DNA of 22,915 nt from an uncultured Acetatifactor sp. (GCA_934394515.1 CAKRRU010000028.1:1-22915), one strand, 5' to 3'. Positions 13,597 to 22,610 are shown, numbered from the stretch's first letter. The notes: a model not told the origin generated them from the sequence alone. Made by a program: numbers and translations.

Positions 13597-14769
13597 ATGA
13601 TATATTTAGACAATGCAGCAACAACAAAAACAGCACCGGAAGTTGTAGATGCGATGCTTCCGTACTTCAGTGAATATTACGGAAATGCCAGCACCATCTA
13701 CGGCCTGGGCGCCGAGAGCAAGAAGGCAATGGATCATGCCCGCCAGACGATCGCAGACAGCCTGGGTGCGAAGCCGGAAGAAATCTATTTTACCGCAGGC
13801 GGTTCCGAGTCCGACAACTGGGCGTTAAAGGCAACGGCAGAGGCTTATGAATCCAAGGGAAAACATATCATTACCACGAAGATCGAACATCATGCGATTC
13901 TCCATACCTGTGAGTATCTGGAGAAGAGAGGATTTGAGATCACATATCTGAATGTGGACAGAGACGGTCTGATCAGCCTGGATGAGCTGAAGGCGGCGAT
14001 CCGCCCGGATACGATCCTGATCAGTGTCATGTTTGCAAATAACGAGATCGGTACGATCGAACCTATCGCCGAGATCGGTGAAATCGCAAAGGAGCACGGC
14101 ATCCTGTTCCATACCGATGCGGTACAGGCTTATGCACAGGTTCCCATCAATGTGGACGAGATGCACATCGATATGCTCAGCGCCAGCGGCCATAAATTAA
14201 ATGGGCCTAAGGGCATCGGATTTTTATATATCCGTAAAGGCGTGAAGATCCGTTCTTTTGTACACGGCGGAGCGCAGGAGAGAAGCCGCAGAGCCGGTAC
14301 GGAGAATATCCCCGGTATCGTAGGACTGGGCGTGGCGGTGGAACGTGCGATGCGTATTATGGACAGCAAGACCCGCAAGGAGATCGAACTGCGTGATTAC
14401 CTGATCGGACGTTTAGAGAATGAGATTCCTCATTGCTGGCTGAACGGTCACCGTACGAAGAGACTGCCGAACAATATCAACTTCTCCTTCCTGTTCATCG
14501 AGGGAGAATCCATGTTGATCATGCTGGATATGAAGGGCATTTGTGCTTCCAGCGGTTCCGCATGTACTTCCGGCTCCCTGGATCCTTCCCATGTATTGCT
14601 GGCAATCGGACTGAAACATGAGGAAGCGCACGGTTCCCTGCGACTGACCCTGTCTGAGGAGAGCACGAAGGAAGAGATGGATATCGTGGCAGACGAAGTG
14701 AAGAAGATCGTACAGAGACTGCGTGATATGTCTCCGTTGTATGAGGATTTCATCAAGGCGCAGAAATAA
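13597..14769 (+). CDS. nifS: Cysteine desulfurase NifS/IscS
   Basis: This PLP enzyme takes sulfur from cysteine and passes it as persulfide to scaffold and thiolation proteins. The 390-aa sequence starts MIYLDNAATTKT, the class V aminotransferase opening. It has TAGGSESDNWAL, IEHHA (PLP-stacking histidine), FHTDAVQA (PLP aspartate), SGHKLNGPKG with the Schiff-base lysine K200, and SSGSACTSG with the catalytic cysteine C323 on a full-length loop. It is followed by nifU and mnmA, so it probably supplies sulfur both for Fe-S clusters and for tRNA 2-thiouridine. A possible TGAGG precedes the ATG. Confidence 0.96.
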   Translation: MIYLDNAATTKTAPEVVDAMLPYFSEYYGNASTIYGLGAESKKAMDHARQTIADSLGAKPEEIYFTAGGSESDNWALKATAEAYESKGKHIITTKIEHHAILHTCEYLEKRGFEITYLNVDRDGLISLDELKAAIRPDTILISVMFANNEIGTIEPIAEIGEIAKEHGILFHTDAVQAYAQVPINVDEMHIDMLSASGHKLNGPKGIGFLYIRKGVKIRSFVHGGAQERSRRAGTENIPGIVGLGVAVERAMRIMDSKTRKEIELRDYLIGRLENEIPHCWLNGHRTKRLPNNINFSFLFIEGESMLIMLDMKGICASSGSACTSGSLDPSHVLLAIGLKHEEAHGSLRLTLSEESTKEEMDIVADEVKKIVQRLRDMSPLYEDFIKAQK

Positions 14770-14887
14770 TAAATTCAGAACGCAAATGAAGTCTTCTGGC
14801 AGCATATGAAAAAATGTATTGTAAGCAGAAAGATTTTTTCGAAACAGGAGATCATTAAATAAAAAGGAAGAAGAGGAAACATACCAG

Positions 14888-15325
14888 ATGTATAGTGAAA
14901 AAGTAATGGATCATTTTCAGAATCCCAGAAATGTGGGAGAGATCGAAGACGCCAGCGGTGTGGGTACTGTCGGCAACGCAAAGTGCGGAGATATCATGAG
15001 AATGTTCCTGGATATTGATGAGAACGGAATCATCCGTGAAGCAAAATTCAAGACGTTCGGATGCGGTGCAGCAGTGGCAACCAGTTCCATGGCGACCGAA
15101 CTGGTAAAAGGCAAGACCATTCAGGAAGCATTACAGGTAACGAACAAAGCGGTAATGGAAGCATTGGACGGACTGCCTCCCGTAAAAGTACACTGTTCCC
15201 TGTTGGCAGAAGAAGCAATTCATGCAGCTCTGTGGGATTATGCGGAGAAGAATCATATCACCATCGAAGGCCTGCAGAAGCCCAAGAATGATATCAGCGA
15301 GGGCGAAGAAGAGGAAGATTATTAA
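14888..15325 (+). CDS. nifU: Fe-S cluster scaffold NifU/IscU
   Basis: A 145-aa U-type scaffold on which Fe-S clusters are built from NifS-derived sulfur. The conserved ligands are C33 and D35 (NAKCGD), C59 (FGCGAAVATSS) and H102-C103 (KVHCSLLAEEAI). The C-terminal tail is acidic (EGEEEEDY). It follows nifS by about 120 bp and ends 5 bp before mnmA. It is the N-terminal-type NifU domain alone, as in IscU, without ferredoxin or C-terminal Nfu domains. Confidence 0.95.
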   Translation: MYSEKVMDHFQNPRNVGEIEDASGVGTVGNAKCGDIMRMFLDIDENGIIREAKFKTFGCGAAVATSSMATELVKGKTIQEALQVTNKAVMEALDGLPPVKVHCSLLAEEAIHAALWDYAEKNHITIEGLQKPKNDISEGEEEEDY

Positions 15326-15330
15326 GATCT

Positions 15331-16410
15331 ATGAAGAAAAAAGTAGTAGTAGGCATGTCCGGAGGCGTGGATTCCTCCGTGGCAGCCATGTTATTGAAGG
15401 AACAGGGTTATGACGTGATCGGTGTCACCATGCAGATCTGGCAGGACGAAGAAGAAGCTGCCAAGGAAGCGAACGGTGGCTGCTGCGGTCTGTCTGCCGT
15501 GGATGATGCCAGAAGAGTGGCACAGAGACTTGAGATTCCTTACTATGTGATGAATTTTAAGAAGGAATTCAAGTGTCATGTCATGGATTATTTTGTGGCA
15601 GAGTACTTAAAAGGACATACACCGAATCCCTGCATTGCCTGCAACCGTTATGTGAAGTGGGAATCCCTGCTTAAACGGAGTCTTGAGATCGGTGCGGATT
15701 ATATTGCCACGGGGCATTATGCCAGAATCGATAAACTGCCGAATGGGCGTTACGCAATCCGCAATTCCGTAACGGCGGCGAAGGATCAGACGTATGCATT
15801 ATATAATCTGACGCAGAATCAGCTGGCACATACGCTGATGCCGGTGGGAGAATATACCAAGGACGAGATCCGTGCCATGGCAGAGGAAGCGGGGCTTCCG
15901 GTGGCACACAAGCCGGACAGCCAGGAAATCTGCTTCGTGCCGGATAATGATTATGCTTCTTTTATTGACAGAGAAGCCGGAGAGAAGGTACCGGGACCGG
16001 GTAATTTTGTCACAGAGGACGGCAGAATCTTAGGACAGCATAAAGGCATCATACATTATACGCTTGGACAGCGCAGAGGACTGGAACTTCCTATGGGAGA
16101 GAGAGTATTTGTCACCGCGATTCGCCCCGGGACGAATGAAGTTGTGATTGGTTCGAATCAGGAGCTGTTTACCGATAAAGTGTTGTGTGATAACGTGAAC
16201 TATATGGCAGTAGAGGATCTGACAGAGCCGGTGAGAGTCCTGGCGAAGATCCGCTACAATCATAAGGGAGAATACGGTATGCTCGAGAAACAGCCGGACG
16301 GAAAAGTGCTCTGCACCTTCGAGGCACCGGTACGTGCCGCAACACCGGGGCAGGCGATGGTGTTTTATCAGGACGAACATGTGCTGGGCGGCGGAACGAT
16401 TATTTTGTGA
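15331..16410 (+). CDS. mnmA: tRNA-specific 2-thiouridylase MnmA
   Basis: MnmA adenylates and thiolates U34 of tRNA Lys, Glu and Gln. The 359-aa protein has the PP-loop GMSGGVDSSVAA (residues 8-19), catalytic C101 in TPNPCIACN, GHYAR, and the second catalytic cysteine C201 in DSQEICFV. The C-terminal domain begins near HYTLGQRRGL and ends with GQAMVFY and GGGTIIL. It starts only 5 bp after nifU; its likely ribosome binding site GAGGAAG lies in the nifU 3' end, suggesting coupled translation. The grouping with nifS suggests direct persulfide transfer from NifS. Confidence 0.97.
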   Translation: MKKKVVVGMSGGVDSSVAAMLLKEQGYDVIGVTMQIWQDEEEAAKEANGGCCGLSAVDDARRVAQRLEIPYYVMNFKKEFKCHVMDYFVAEYLKGHTPNPCIACNRYVKWESLLKRSLEIGADYIATGHYARIDKLPNGRYAIRNSVTAAKDQTYALYNLTQNQLAHTLMPVGEYTKDEIRAMAEEAGLPVAHKPDSQEICFVPDNDYASFIDREAGEKVPGPGNFVTEDGRILGQHKGIIHYTLGQRRGLELPMGERVFVTAIRPGTNEVVIGSNQELFTDKVLCDNVNYMAVEDLTEPVRVLAKIRYNHKGEYGMLEKQPDGKVLCTFEAPVRAATPGQAMVFYQDEHVLGGGTIIL

Positions 16411-16418
16411 TTACCTTG

Positions 16419-16447
16419 GAACCACTACTTTTGGGTAGTGGTTCTTT
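16419..16447 (+). terminator. Terminator after mnmA
   Basis: GAACCACTAC (16419-16428) pairs with GTAGTGGTTC (16435-16444) over 10 bp around a 6-nt loop, followed by TTT. The T tract is short, so it may be leaky. Confidence 0.75.
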
Positions 16448-16535
16448 GCATTATGATTTTTGCATTCTAAGGTCACTAGTGCCGGCATGGTGCATATATT
16501 AGTGAGAAAGATTTAAAGTTTTAACAGGAGAATTT

Positions 16536-17075
16536 ATGGACTATCGTTTTTCATTTCAAAGACCGATGAGAAGAAGCAGTTTCGGTTCCATGAAAGGAAC
16601 CATTGTGGATCTGGTACCTGCCGGACAGGGCGGACGCAGAGCTGACGGATGCTTGTTGTTTGCAACCATTGAGGATATGGACGGCAACACGGTGAACTTT
16701 TTTATCAATCCGGATACTTATGTGGTGGATTTTACCACATTGTCTGTGGGAATGATGGCGACATTCTGGTATCGCAATGATGCGCCCATGCCGTTAATCT
16801 ATCCGCCCCAGTATACGGCGGTGGTGGTAGCGGAAGACCGTGCGGATCGTTTTGTGGATGTCAGCTATTATAACAATTCCCTGATCAACGAGGAGCAGAC
16901 ACTGCAGCTGAACCTGGATGGAACTGTGGACGTGAGGACGGCCAACAACCAGTATTTCCAGGCAAGCCCCGCCAATCATAATCTGGTGGTAAGCTATGCT
17001 TCCTCGACGAGAAGCATTCCGGCACAGACCACGCCGAGTACGGTGGTGGTGTTGTGTGACCGGAATTGTGGGTGA
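16536..17075 (+). CDS. Conserved hypothetical protein, lysine-poor and beta-rich
   Basis: This 179-aa protein starts after AACAGGAG. It contains almost no lysine and has many Asp, Asn, Val and Tyr residues. The N-terminus is basic and aromatic (DYRFSFQRPMRRSSF). Residues 18-100 (MKGTIVDLVPAGQ, LFATIEDMDGNTVNFFINPD, LSVGMMATFWYRNDAPMPLI, YPPQYTAVVVA) have the strand pattern of an OB-like barrel. The C-terminal part is another beta-rich segment ending in STVVVLCDRNCG. There is no signal peptide or membrane segment. I do not recognise a characterised family. It stands alone between the mnmA terminator and the cardiolipin synthase gene. Confidence 0.75.
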   Translation: MDYRFSFQRPMRRSSFGSMKGTIVDLVPAGQGGRRADGCLLFATIEDMDGNTVNFFINPDTYVVDFTTLSVGMMATFWYRNDAPMPLIYPPQYTAVVVAEDRADRFVDVSYYNNSLINEEQTLQLNLDGTVDVRTANNQYFQASPANHNLVVSYASSTRSIPAQTTPSTVVVLCDRNCG

Positions 17076-17130
17076 AAAATATGCTGAAAGATATAAAGCC
17101 AGAACCCCGGGATTGTAGTACCGTGGACTC

Positions 17131-17159
17131 TTGTGATTTTAGGGGAATTGGTGTACTAT
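17131..17159 (+). promoter_or_regulatory. Candidate promoter for cardiolipin synthase
   Basis: TTGTGA (17131-17136) and TACTAT (17154-17159) are 17 bp apart, about 77 bp upstream of the coding start. Both boxes match consensus at four of six positions. Confidence 0.35.
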
Positions 17160-17236
17160 TTTACTTTAGAAAACAGTCTTAACATTTGTACAGCGAAGTG
17201 TAAACGGTTTGAGCGTGGGAGACAAAAGAGGACATT

Positions 17237-18802
17237 ATGGGTGAAAAAAAGAAAATGCGTTCCGAAGTAAAAGGAAATGTGAAAAACAGTATAGGGAGAA
17301 TTGCATTTGCGGCAATCGCGGTGCTGTTGCAGATCGGATGGATACTGGTACTGATGGTCAAGCTGTATCAGTATTCATCGGTGATCTCTCTGCTTACCAG
17401 CCTGCTGGCACTGGTAGTGGCACTGCGGATTTACGGAAAGCATTCCAATGCGGCATTTAAGATGCCGTGGATCATTGTCATTCTGGCATTTCCGGTGTTT
17501 GGACTGTGTATCTATGGATTGTTCGGACACAAAGAAGTCATGCACAAGATTATCCGCAGATTCGAGGAGATTGACAGCAAACTTTATCCGCTCAATCTCC
17601 AGGATGAGACAGTGATGAAGCACCTGGAGGAAGAAGATCCCCTGCTGGCAAATCAGTGCCGTTATACCCAGAAATACAGTAATTATCCGGTATATGAAGG
17701 AACAGATGTGAAATTTTATCCGGAGGCTTATCTGGGATTTGAAGAGCAGCTGCAGGAACTGGAGAAAGCGAAGAGTTTCATTTTTCTGGAATATCATGCC
17801 ATTGAGGAAGCGGAAGCCTTCGCAAGACTGAAAGATGTGTTGACCAGAAAGGCTGCCGAGGGTGTGGAAGTCCGCATCCTGTATGATGATGTGGGCTGTA
17901 TCGGATTTTTGGATAAGAGTTTCATTGAACGAATGAATGCAATCGGCGCACAGTGCCGCGTGTTCAACTATGTCGTGCCGTTTTTGAATATCTTTATGAA
18001 CAACCGGGATCACCGCAAGATCATGATCATTGACGGAAAAGTCGGATTTACCGGTGGTTACAATCTGGCAGATGAGTATTTCAACATCACACATCCTTAC
18101 GGTTATTGGAAAGATACCGGTGTGAAGCTGACCGGTCCGGCTGTGAAGAATTTCACAGAGATGTTCCTGGAAATGTGGAATGTCATGGGACAGACGGATA
18201 CAGATTTTGCAAAATATTTGACGGTGGAGCCTTCTGCTCAGAATGAATGCAAAGGCTATGTACAGCCGTATGCGGATTCACCGCTTGACGGAGAGCCTGT
18301 GGGTGAGAATGTTTACCTGAACCTGATCAAGACAGCGAGAAAACGTCTCTATGTCTCCACTCCTTATCTGATCATCAGCGATGAGATGACGAGAGAACTG
18401 GGACTTGCGGCAAAACGTGGCGTCGATGTCAGAGTATTCACACCGGGCATTCCCGATAAGAAGATCATCTATGGAGTGACCAGATCCTATTATTCCGGGT
18501 TGGTACGCCAGGGCGTGCGGATTTACGAATATACTCCGGGATTTCTCCATGCAAAGCAGATGTTGTGTGACGAAGATACTGCGACCGTCGGCACGATCAA
18601 CATGGACTACCGCAGTCTGTATCATCATTTTGAAAACGGTGTCTGGATGCATGGATGTGCAGGTATTCAGGATATCGAATCAGATTTTGAAACCCTGTTG
18701 CATGACAGCGGGGAAGTCACTGATAAATACCGCGACGGCAGAAAAAATATGGCAGTCCGCGGCTGGCAGTGCATCATGCGCCTGATTGCACCGCTGTTGT
18801 AG
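17237..18802 (+). CDS. cls: Cardiolipin synthase (phospholipase D superfamily)
   Basis: This membrane enzyme condenses two phosphatidylglycerols to cardiolipin and glycerol. Of 521 aa, residues about 15-90 hold hydrophobic segments (IAFAAIAVLLQIGWILVLMV and MPWIIVILAFPVFGLCIYGL) of the PLD-N type. Two HKD motifs follow: HRKIMIIDGKVGFTGGYN at H259 and HAKQMLCDEDTATVGTINMD at H438. The length matches bacterial Cls. GAGGACATT precedes the ATG. The next gene starts 11 bp after the stop, so the two are probably one unit. Confidence 0.93.
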   Translation: MGEKKKMRSEVKGNVKNSIGRIAFAAIAVLLQIGWILVLMVKLYQYSSVISLLTSLLALVVALRIYGKHSNAAFKMPWIIVILAFPVFGLCIYGLFGHKEVMHKIIRRFEEIDSKLYPLNLQDETVMKHLEEEDPLLANQCRYTQKYSNYPVYEGTDVKFYPEAYLGFEEQLQELEKAKSFIFLEYHAIEEAEAFARLKDVLTRKAAEGVEVRILYDDVGCIGFLDKSFIERMNAIGAQCRVFNYVVPFLNIFMNNRDHRKIMIIDGKVGFTGGYNLADEYFNITHPYGYWKDTGVKLTGPAVKNFTEMFLEMWNVMGQTDTDFAKYLTVEPSAQNECKGYVQPYADSPLDGEPVGENVYLNLIKTARKRLYVSTPYLIISDEMTRELGLAAKRGVDVRVFTPGIPDKKIIYGVTRSYYSGLVRQGVRIYEYTPGFLHAKQMLCDEDTATVGTINMDYRSLYHHFENGVWMHGCAGIQDIESDFETLLHDSGEVTDKYRDGRKNMAVRGWQCIMRLIAPLL

Positions 18803-18813
18803 AGGACAGAGAG

Positions 18814-19182
18814 ATGGCAGATATATTAACATTTGGACTGAAAAAAGAAAAGTATTCGGCAGTGTGTGCAGTGGCAAAAAAGATCGGTGCCAATGTGACA
18901 GACGTTGCGCGGAAAGACTACGGACAGAAGATCGGGGCAATAGCGGGAATACAAGGCTTTTCAAAAGACAGAACAACCTACACCGGACCGGATTTTATGG
19001 CGGAAATGATCGTGTTCTCCAGCCTGAATCAACAGCAGATGGACACGTTTCTGGCAGAATACAAAGCGACAGGTGAACAGCCCGTTCCACTCAAAGCAAT
19101 CATTACACCGTACAATATCTCATGGACAGCAGATGCACTGTTTCGTGAGCTGATGAAGGAACATCTCCGGTTGGGAAAATAG
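18814..19182 (+). CDS. DUF3783-like small protein
   Basis: This 122-aa protein starts at ATG 18814, with AGAGGACAGAG overlapping the cls stop. The sequence (ILTFGLKKEKYSAVCAVAKK, FMAEMIVFSSLNQQQMDTFL, PVPLKAIITPYNISWTADAL, ELMKEHLRLGK) resembles the DUF3783 family of short Clostridial proteins. No function is known. It is co-directional with cls and followed by a strong terminator, so it is the last gene of that unit. Confidence 0.75.
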   Translation: MADILTFGLKKEKYSAVCAVAKKIGANVTDVARKDYGQKIGAIAGIQGFSKDRTTYTGPDFMAEMIVFSSLNQQQMDTFLAEYKATGEQPVPLKAIITPYNISWTADALFRELMKEHLRLGK

Positions 19183-19188
19183 AAAATT

Positions 19189-19231
19189 CCTCTCTTCTTA
19201 TTTTATCAATGAAGGGAGGATTTTGTTTTTT
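19189..19231 (+). terminator. Terminator after the cls unit
   Basis: CCTCTCTTC (19189-19197) pairs with GAAGGGAGG (19211-19219) with one G-U pair and a 13-nt loop, followed by ATTTTGTTTTTT. Confidence 0.85.
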
Positions 19232-19390
19232 ACAGAAGATAAGATGGTAATATTACCGGATTAGAAGAACTTATGTTGGAGAGTATGGCAAATGAGTAAA
19301 AAGCATAGACATAAGAGAGAGTACATATCGAAAACATTCGGGATTAGCGCTTATGTGCACGGGTGCAGGTTATTGCGGAAATATCCGAGA

Positions 19391-19434
19391 TAACTTGAAA
19401 GTTAGCCAATGATCATTGACTAACTTTCAAGTTA
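19391..19434. repeat. 44-bp near-perfect palindrome at the 3' end of the cation transporter gene
   Basis: TAACTTGAAAGTTAG (19391-19405) is matched exactly by CTAACTTTCAAGTTA (19420-19434). The centre CAATGATCATTG (19407-19418) is itself a perfect palindrome, so the whole folds with a single C/A mismatch and almost no loop. Its right end contains the stop codon of the minus-strand transporter. No T run follows on either side, so it is not a standard terminator. Confidence 0.75.
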
Positions 19435-20601
19435 CTGCACAACCGCCTTATCCACATCGATCACAGTATAGAAATCAGGATGGTTCATGCGGATGCGTTC
19501 TGTGACGGAATCGGAGATTTCCTGATCGGAGACAGGATAGTCATAGGGGATCACGATGTCAAAAATGAGATTGGTGTGTGTCGGTCCCTTGACAACGCGG
19601 AAATCATGCATACTGAGCCTGGGATCAATCTGATCCAGATACCCGTTGACTTCCGCTTTCAGGGAAAGCGTCTCAGGATCGTTGGTACTGACGGGATCCA
19701 TGTGGATCACCGCGTTGCAGTTCAATTTCTCACGTAATTCATGTTCGATGGTATCGATCGTATCATGGAGGGTCAGAATATTACCGTCGGCAGGAACCTC
19801 TGCATGCAGGGAGATCAGCGTCCGGCCGGGACCGTAATTATGTACGATAAGATCATGGATCCCGGTGACATCGCCATATGAGAGAACGATATCATTGATC
19901 TGCTGTACCAGTTCCGGCTCGGGCGGCTGCCCCAGCAGAGGACTGATGGTATCTTTCGCAGCAACAAAACCGGAGTACAGGATGAACATTCCCACCAGGA
20001 CACCGCAGTAGCCATCGATAATGATGCCGGAGCGGTAGGAGACAATGGTGCCGATGAGGACTACGCCGGTCGCCACCATATCACTTAAACTGTCGATGGC
20101 AGTAGCTTTCATGGCTACGGAATTGATCTTGGAACCGATGCTCCTGTTATAGAAAGCCATATAGCACTTTACCAAAATGGAAAATACCAGAATCCCTAAA
20201 ACAACAGGAGAAAAATCAGGAGCTTCCGGATGAAAAATCTTACTTACAGAACTTTTCACCAGTTCGAATCCCATGAGCACGATCAGGATGGAGACCAATA
20301 AGCCCGAGATATATTCGATCCGTCCGTGTCCAAAAGGATGCCCGGAATCCGGTTTCTGTCCCGCCATTTTGAAGCCCACCAACGTAATGATGCTCGATGC
20401 AGCATCCGACAGGTTGTTGAACGCATCGGCGGTGATGGCGATGGAATGACTGAAAAAGCCCGCCAGAGCTTTGGTAGTGAAAAGAATCAAATTGAAAAAA
20501 ATCCCGACAATACCGCAAAGCATTCCATAGCCTTGCCGAACCCCGGAATTTGTGACATTTTCATGATCCTTAATAAATATTTTTGCTAATAATGTAACCA
20601 T
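19432..20601 (-). CDS. Cation diffusion facilitator transporter, probably Mn(II)-type
   Basis: This metal/proton antiporter exports divalent cations. The start at 20601 (MVTLLAKIF) has AAGGGG eight bases upstream; the frame is open further but lacks a site. The 389-aa protein has six membrane segments in about 27-235 and the family motifs HSIAITADAFNNLSDAAS and HPFGHGRIEY. A cytoplasmic dimerisation domain follows from about 245, extended by a second ACT/ferredoxin-like stretch to the end. The intramembrane site reads N62-x3-D66 in TM2 and D170-x3-D174 in TM5. Zinc exporters such as YiiP have D-D-H-D; the N-D-D-D set is associated with Mn(II) transporters of the MntE type. Substrate is inferred, not shown. 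It is transcribed alone, divergent from gpmI. Confidence 0.9.
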   Translation of the reverse strand: MVTLLAKIFIKDHENVTNSGVRQGYGMLCGIVGIFFNLILFTTKALAGFFSHSIAITADAFNNLSDAASSIITLVGFKMAGQKPDSGHPFGHGRIEYISGLLVSILIVLMGFELVKSSVSKIFHPEAPDFSPVVLGILVFSILVKCYMAFYNRSIGSKINSVAMKATAIDSLSDMVATGVVLIGTIVSYRSGIIIDGYCGVLVGMFILYSGFVAAKDTISPLLGQPPEPELVQQINDIVLSYGDVTGIHDLIVHNYGPGRTLISLHAEVPADGNILTLHDTIDTIEHELREKLNCNAVIHMDPVSTNDPETLSLKAEVNGYLDQIDPRLSMHDFRVVKGPTHTNLIFDIVIPYDYPVSDQEISDSVTERIRMNHPDFYTVIDVDKAVVQ

Positions 20602-20710
20602 ATGATAACCCCTTTTCACAAATGAGAGTTTAAAGGATATTGTAGCGCATCCGTGTTGAAAATACAAGCTAAAAAGACGTTATTTTATATGAAAATTGCT
20701 TCATATTCTA

Positions 20711-20739
20711 TTGCACCGCATGCTTTTTCAGTGTATAAT
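20711..20739 (+). promoter_or_regulatory. Sigma-A promoter of gpmI
   Basis: TTGCAC (20711-20716), an exact 17-bp spacer and consensus TATAAT (20734-20739). It leaves a leader of about 150 nt before gpmI. No riboswitch fold was recognised in it. Confidence 0.6.
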
Positions 20740-20895
20740 CTCCGTGGACGCGGTGTGGTTCCTATAGTGTATGTATTCGGAAGATTTCATATGACAAACG
20801 AGTATGACAAAAGCGGTAAACACATGACGTACCTGTATAGTTAATGCTAATATGTAATGATTGCAATCAGTATAAAGAAAATGGAGGAACGATCG

Positions 20896-22437
20896 ATGAG
20901 AAAGAAACCGGTTGTATTAATGATCCTGGATGGTTACGGATTGAACGATAAGGTAGAGGGCAATGCTGTAGCACAGGCCAATACCCCTGTCATGGATTCC
21001 CTGATGAAAGAATATCCTTTCGTGCATGGCAATGCCAGCGGTATGGCAGTAGGACTTCCCGAGGGTCAGATGGGTAACTCTGAGGTAGGACATCTGAACA
21101 TGGGTGCGGGACGTATCGTATATCAGGAGCTGACCCGTATTACCAAGGAGATTCAGGATGGCGACTTCTTTAAAAATGAAGCTCTGTTAAAGGCAATTGA
21201 CAACTGTAAGAAGAACAACAGCGCCCTGCATCTGATGGGACTGTTATCTGACGGCGGTGTGCACAGCCACATCACCCATCTGTACGGACTGCTGGAACTG
21301 GCAAAACAGCAGGGACTGGAAAAGGTTTATGTTCATTGCTTCCTGGATGGACGTGATACCCCTCCTGCAAGCGGCAAGGGTTATGCAGAACAGCTGAATG
21401 AAGAAATGAAGAAGCTTGGCGTAGGCAAGATCGCTTCCGTTATGGGACGTTACTACGCTATGGACCGTGATAACAACTACGATCGTGTGAAGCTGGCTTA
21501 TGATGCCATGACCGAGGGCAAGGGACTGACCGCTGCCTGCGGTATCTGCGGTATTCAGGCTTCTTACGACAGAGAAGAGACCGATGAGTTCGTAAAGCCC
21601 ACCGTAGTGGTAGAAGACGGCAAGGCAATCGGACTGGTACAGGACAAGGATTCCGTGATCTTCTTCAACTTCCGTCCCGACCGTGCAAGAGAGATTACCA
21701 GAGCATTCTGTGATGATGATTTCAAGGGATTTGACCGTGTAAGAAAGGATGTTACCTTCGTATGCTTCTCTGATTACGATCCGACCATCCCTAACAAAGA
21801 AGTAGCATTCCACAAGATCGCCGTAACCAATACCTTCGGCGAGTGGCTGGCTGCCAACGGAATGAAGCAGGCTCGTATCGCTGAGACCGAGAAATACGCT
21901 CATGTTACCTTCTTCTTCAACGGCGGTGTAGAGCAGCCCAACGAAGGAGAGGATCGTATCCTGGTAAATTCCCCCAAGGATGTAGCAACCTATGATCTGA
22001 AGCCGGAGATGAGTGCTCCCGCAGTCTGCGAGAAGCTGACTGACGCGATCCGTTCCGAAAAATATGATGTCATCATTATCAACTTCGCTAACCCTGATAT
22101 GGTAGGTCATACCGGTGTGATCTCCGCAGCCATCAAGGCTATCGAGACCGTAGATGAGTGTGTAGGCAAGGCAGTACAGGCTGTTAAGGATGTAGACGGC
22201 GTTCTGTTTATCTGTGCAGACCACGGTAATGCAGAGCAGATGATCGATTACACGACCGGTCAGCCTCATACCGCACATACCACCAACCAGGTTCCTTTCA
22301 TTCTGGTAAACTACGATCCTGCATATACCCTGAAGGACAACGGCTGCCTGGCAGACATCGTTCCGACCCTGATCGAGGTCATGGGTATGGAGAAACCTGC
22401 CGAGATGACCGGAAAGTCTCTGTTAATTAAGAAATAA
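20896..22437 (+). CDS. gpmI: 2,3-bisphosphoglycerate-independent phosphoglycerate mutase
   Basis: This glycolytic enzyme interconverts 3- and 2-phosphoglycerate using two Mn(II) ions and a phosphoserine intermediate. The start MRKKPVVLMILDGYG at 20896 has GGAGG eight bases upstream; the frame extends back to 20857 without a better site. The 513-aa protein has D12 as metal ligand, the catalytic S62 in MGNSEVGHLNMGAGR, SDGGVHSHITHL, FLDGRDTPP, RYYAMDRD, FFNFRPDRAREI, NFANPDMVGHTG and CADHGNAEQM, all expected for full-length iPGM. A frame of 344 codons on the opposite strand inside the gene is a coding shadow. Mn dependence makes the neighbouring Mn-type transporter interesting, though they are divergent. 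Confidence 0.97.
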   Translation: MRKKPVVLMILDGYGLNDKVEGNAVAQANTPVMDSLMKEYPFVHGNASGMAVGLPEGQMGNSEVGHLNMGAGRIVYQELTRITKEIQDGDFFKNEALLKAIDNCKKNNSALHLMGLLSDGGVHSHITHLYGLLELAKQQGLEKVYVHCFLDGRDTPPASGKGYAEQLNEEMKKLGVGKIASVMGRYYAMDRDNNYDRVKLAYDAMTEGKGLTAACGICGIQASYDREETDEFVKPTVVVEDGKAIGLVQDKDSVIFFNFRPDRAREITRAFCDDDFKGFDRVRKDVTFVCFSDYDPTIPNKEVAFHKIAVTNTFGEWLAANGMKQARIAETEKYAHVTFFFNGGVEQPNEGEDRILVNSPKDVATYDLKPEMSAPAVCEKLTDAIRSEKYDVIIINFANPDMVGHTGVISAAIKAIETVDECVGKAVQAVKDVDGVLFICADHGNAEQMIDYTTGQPHTAHTTNQVPFILVNYDPAYTLKDNGCLADIVPTLIEVMGMEKPAEMTGKSLLIKK

Positions 22438-22610
22438 TTTTGACGATTTCTAAAAGGATAAAGATTGTCCAACTTTGTCAAATACAGATACTTATAAGAT
22501 TAGGTTATGATATTTATAGGACAAAATAATCATACGGGTAAAAGGAACTTATAAGAGAAATGTTGAGACGAGAAAGAAAAAGCAATTACTAATTTTAAGA
22601 TTTTCAGATT

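Noticed and set aside
19286..19390. Short basic peptide frame (SKKHRHKREY...) after the cls-unit terminator
   Set aside because: Only about 33 codons with no proper ribosome binding site; the region is treated as non-coding.
20653..20844. A 63-codon + strand frame between the cation transporter and gpmI
   Set aside because: No ribosome binding site and no recognisable composition. It overlaps the gpmI promoter, whose -10 lies inside it.
21244..22278. A 344-codon frame antisense to gpmI
   Set aside because: The gpmI frame has every expected motif; the antisense frame has none and arises from the codon bias of a highly expressed gene.
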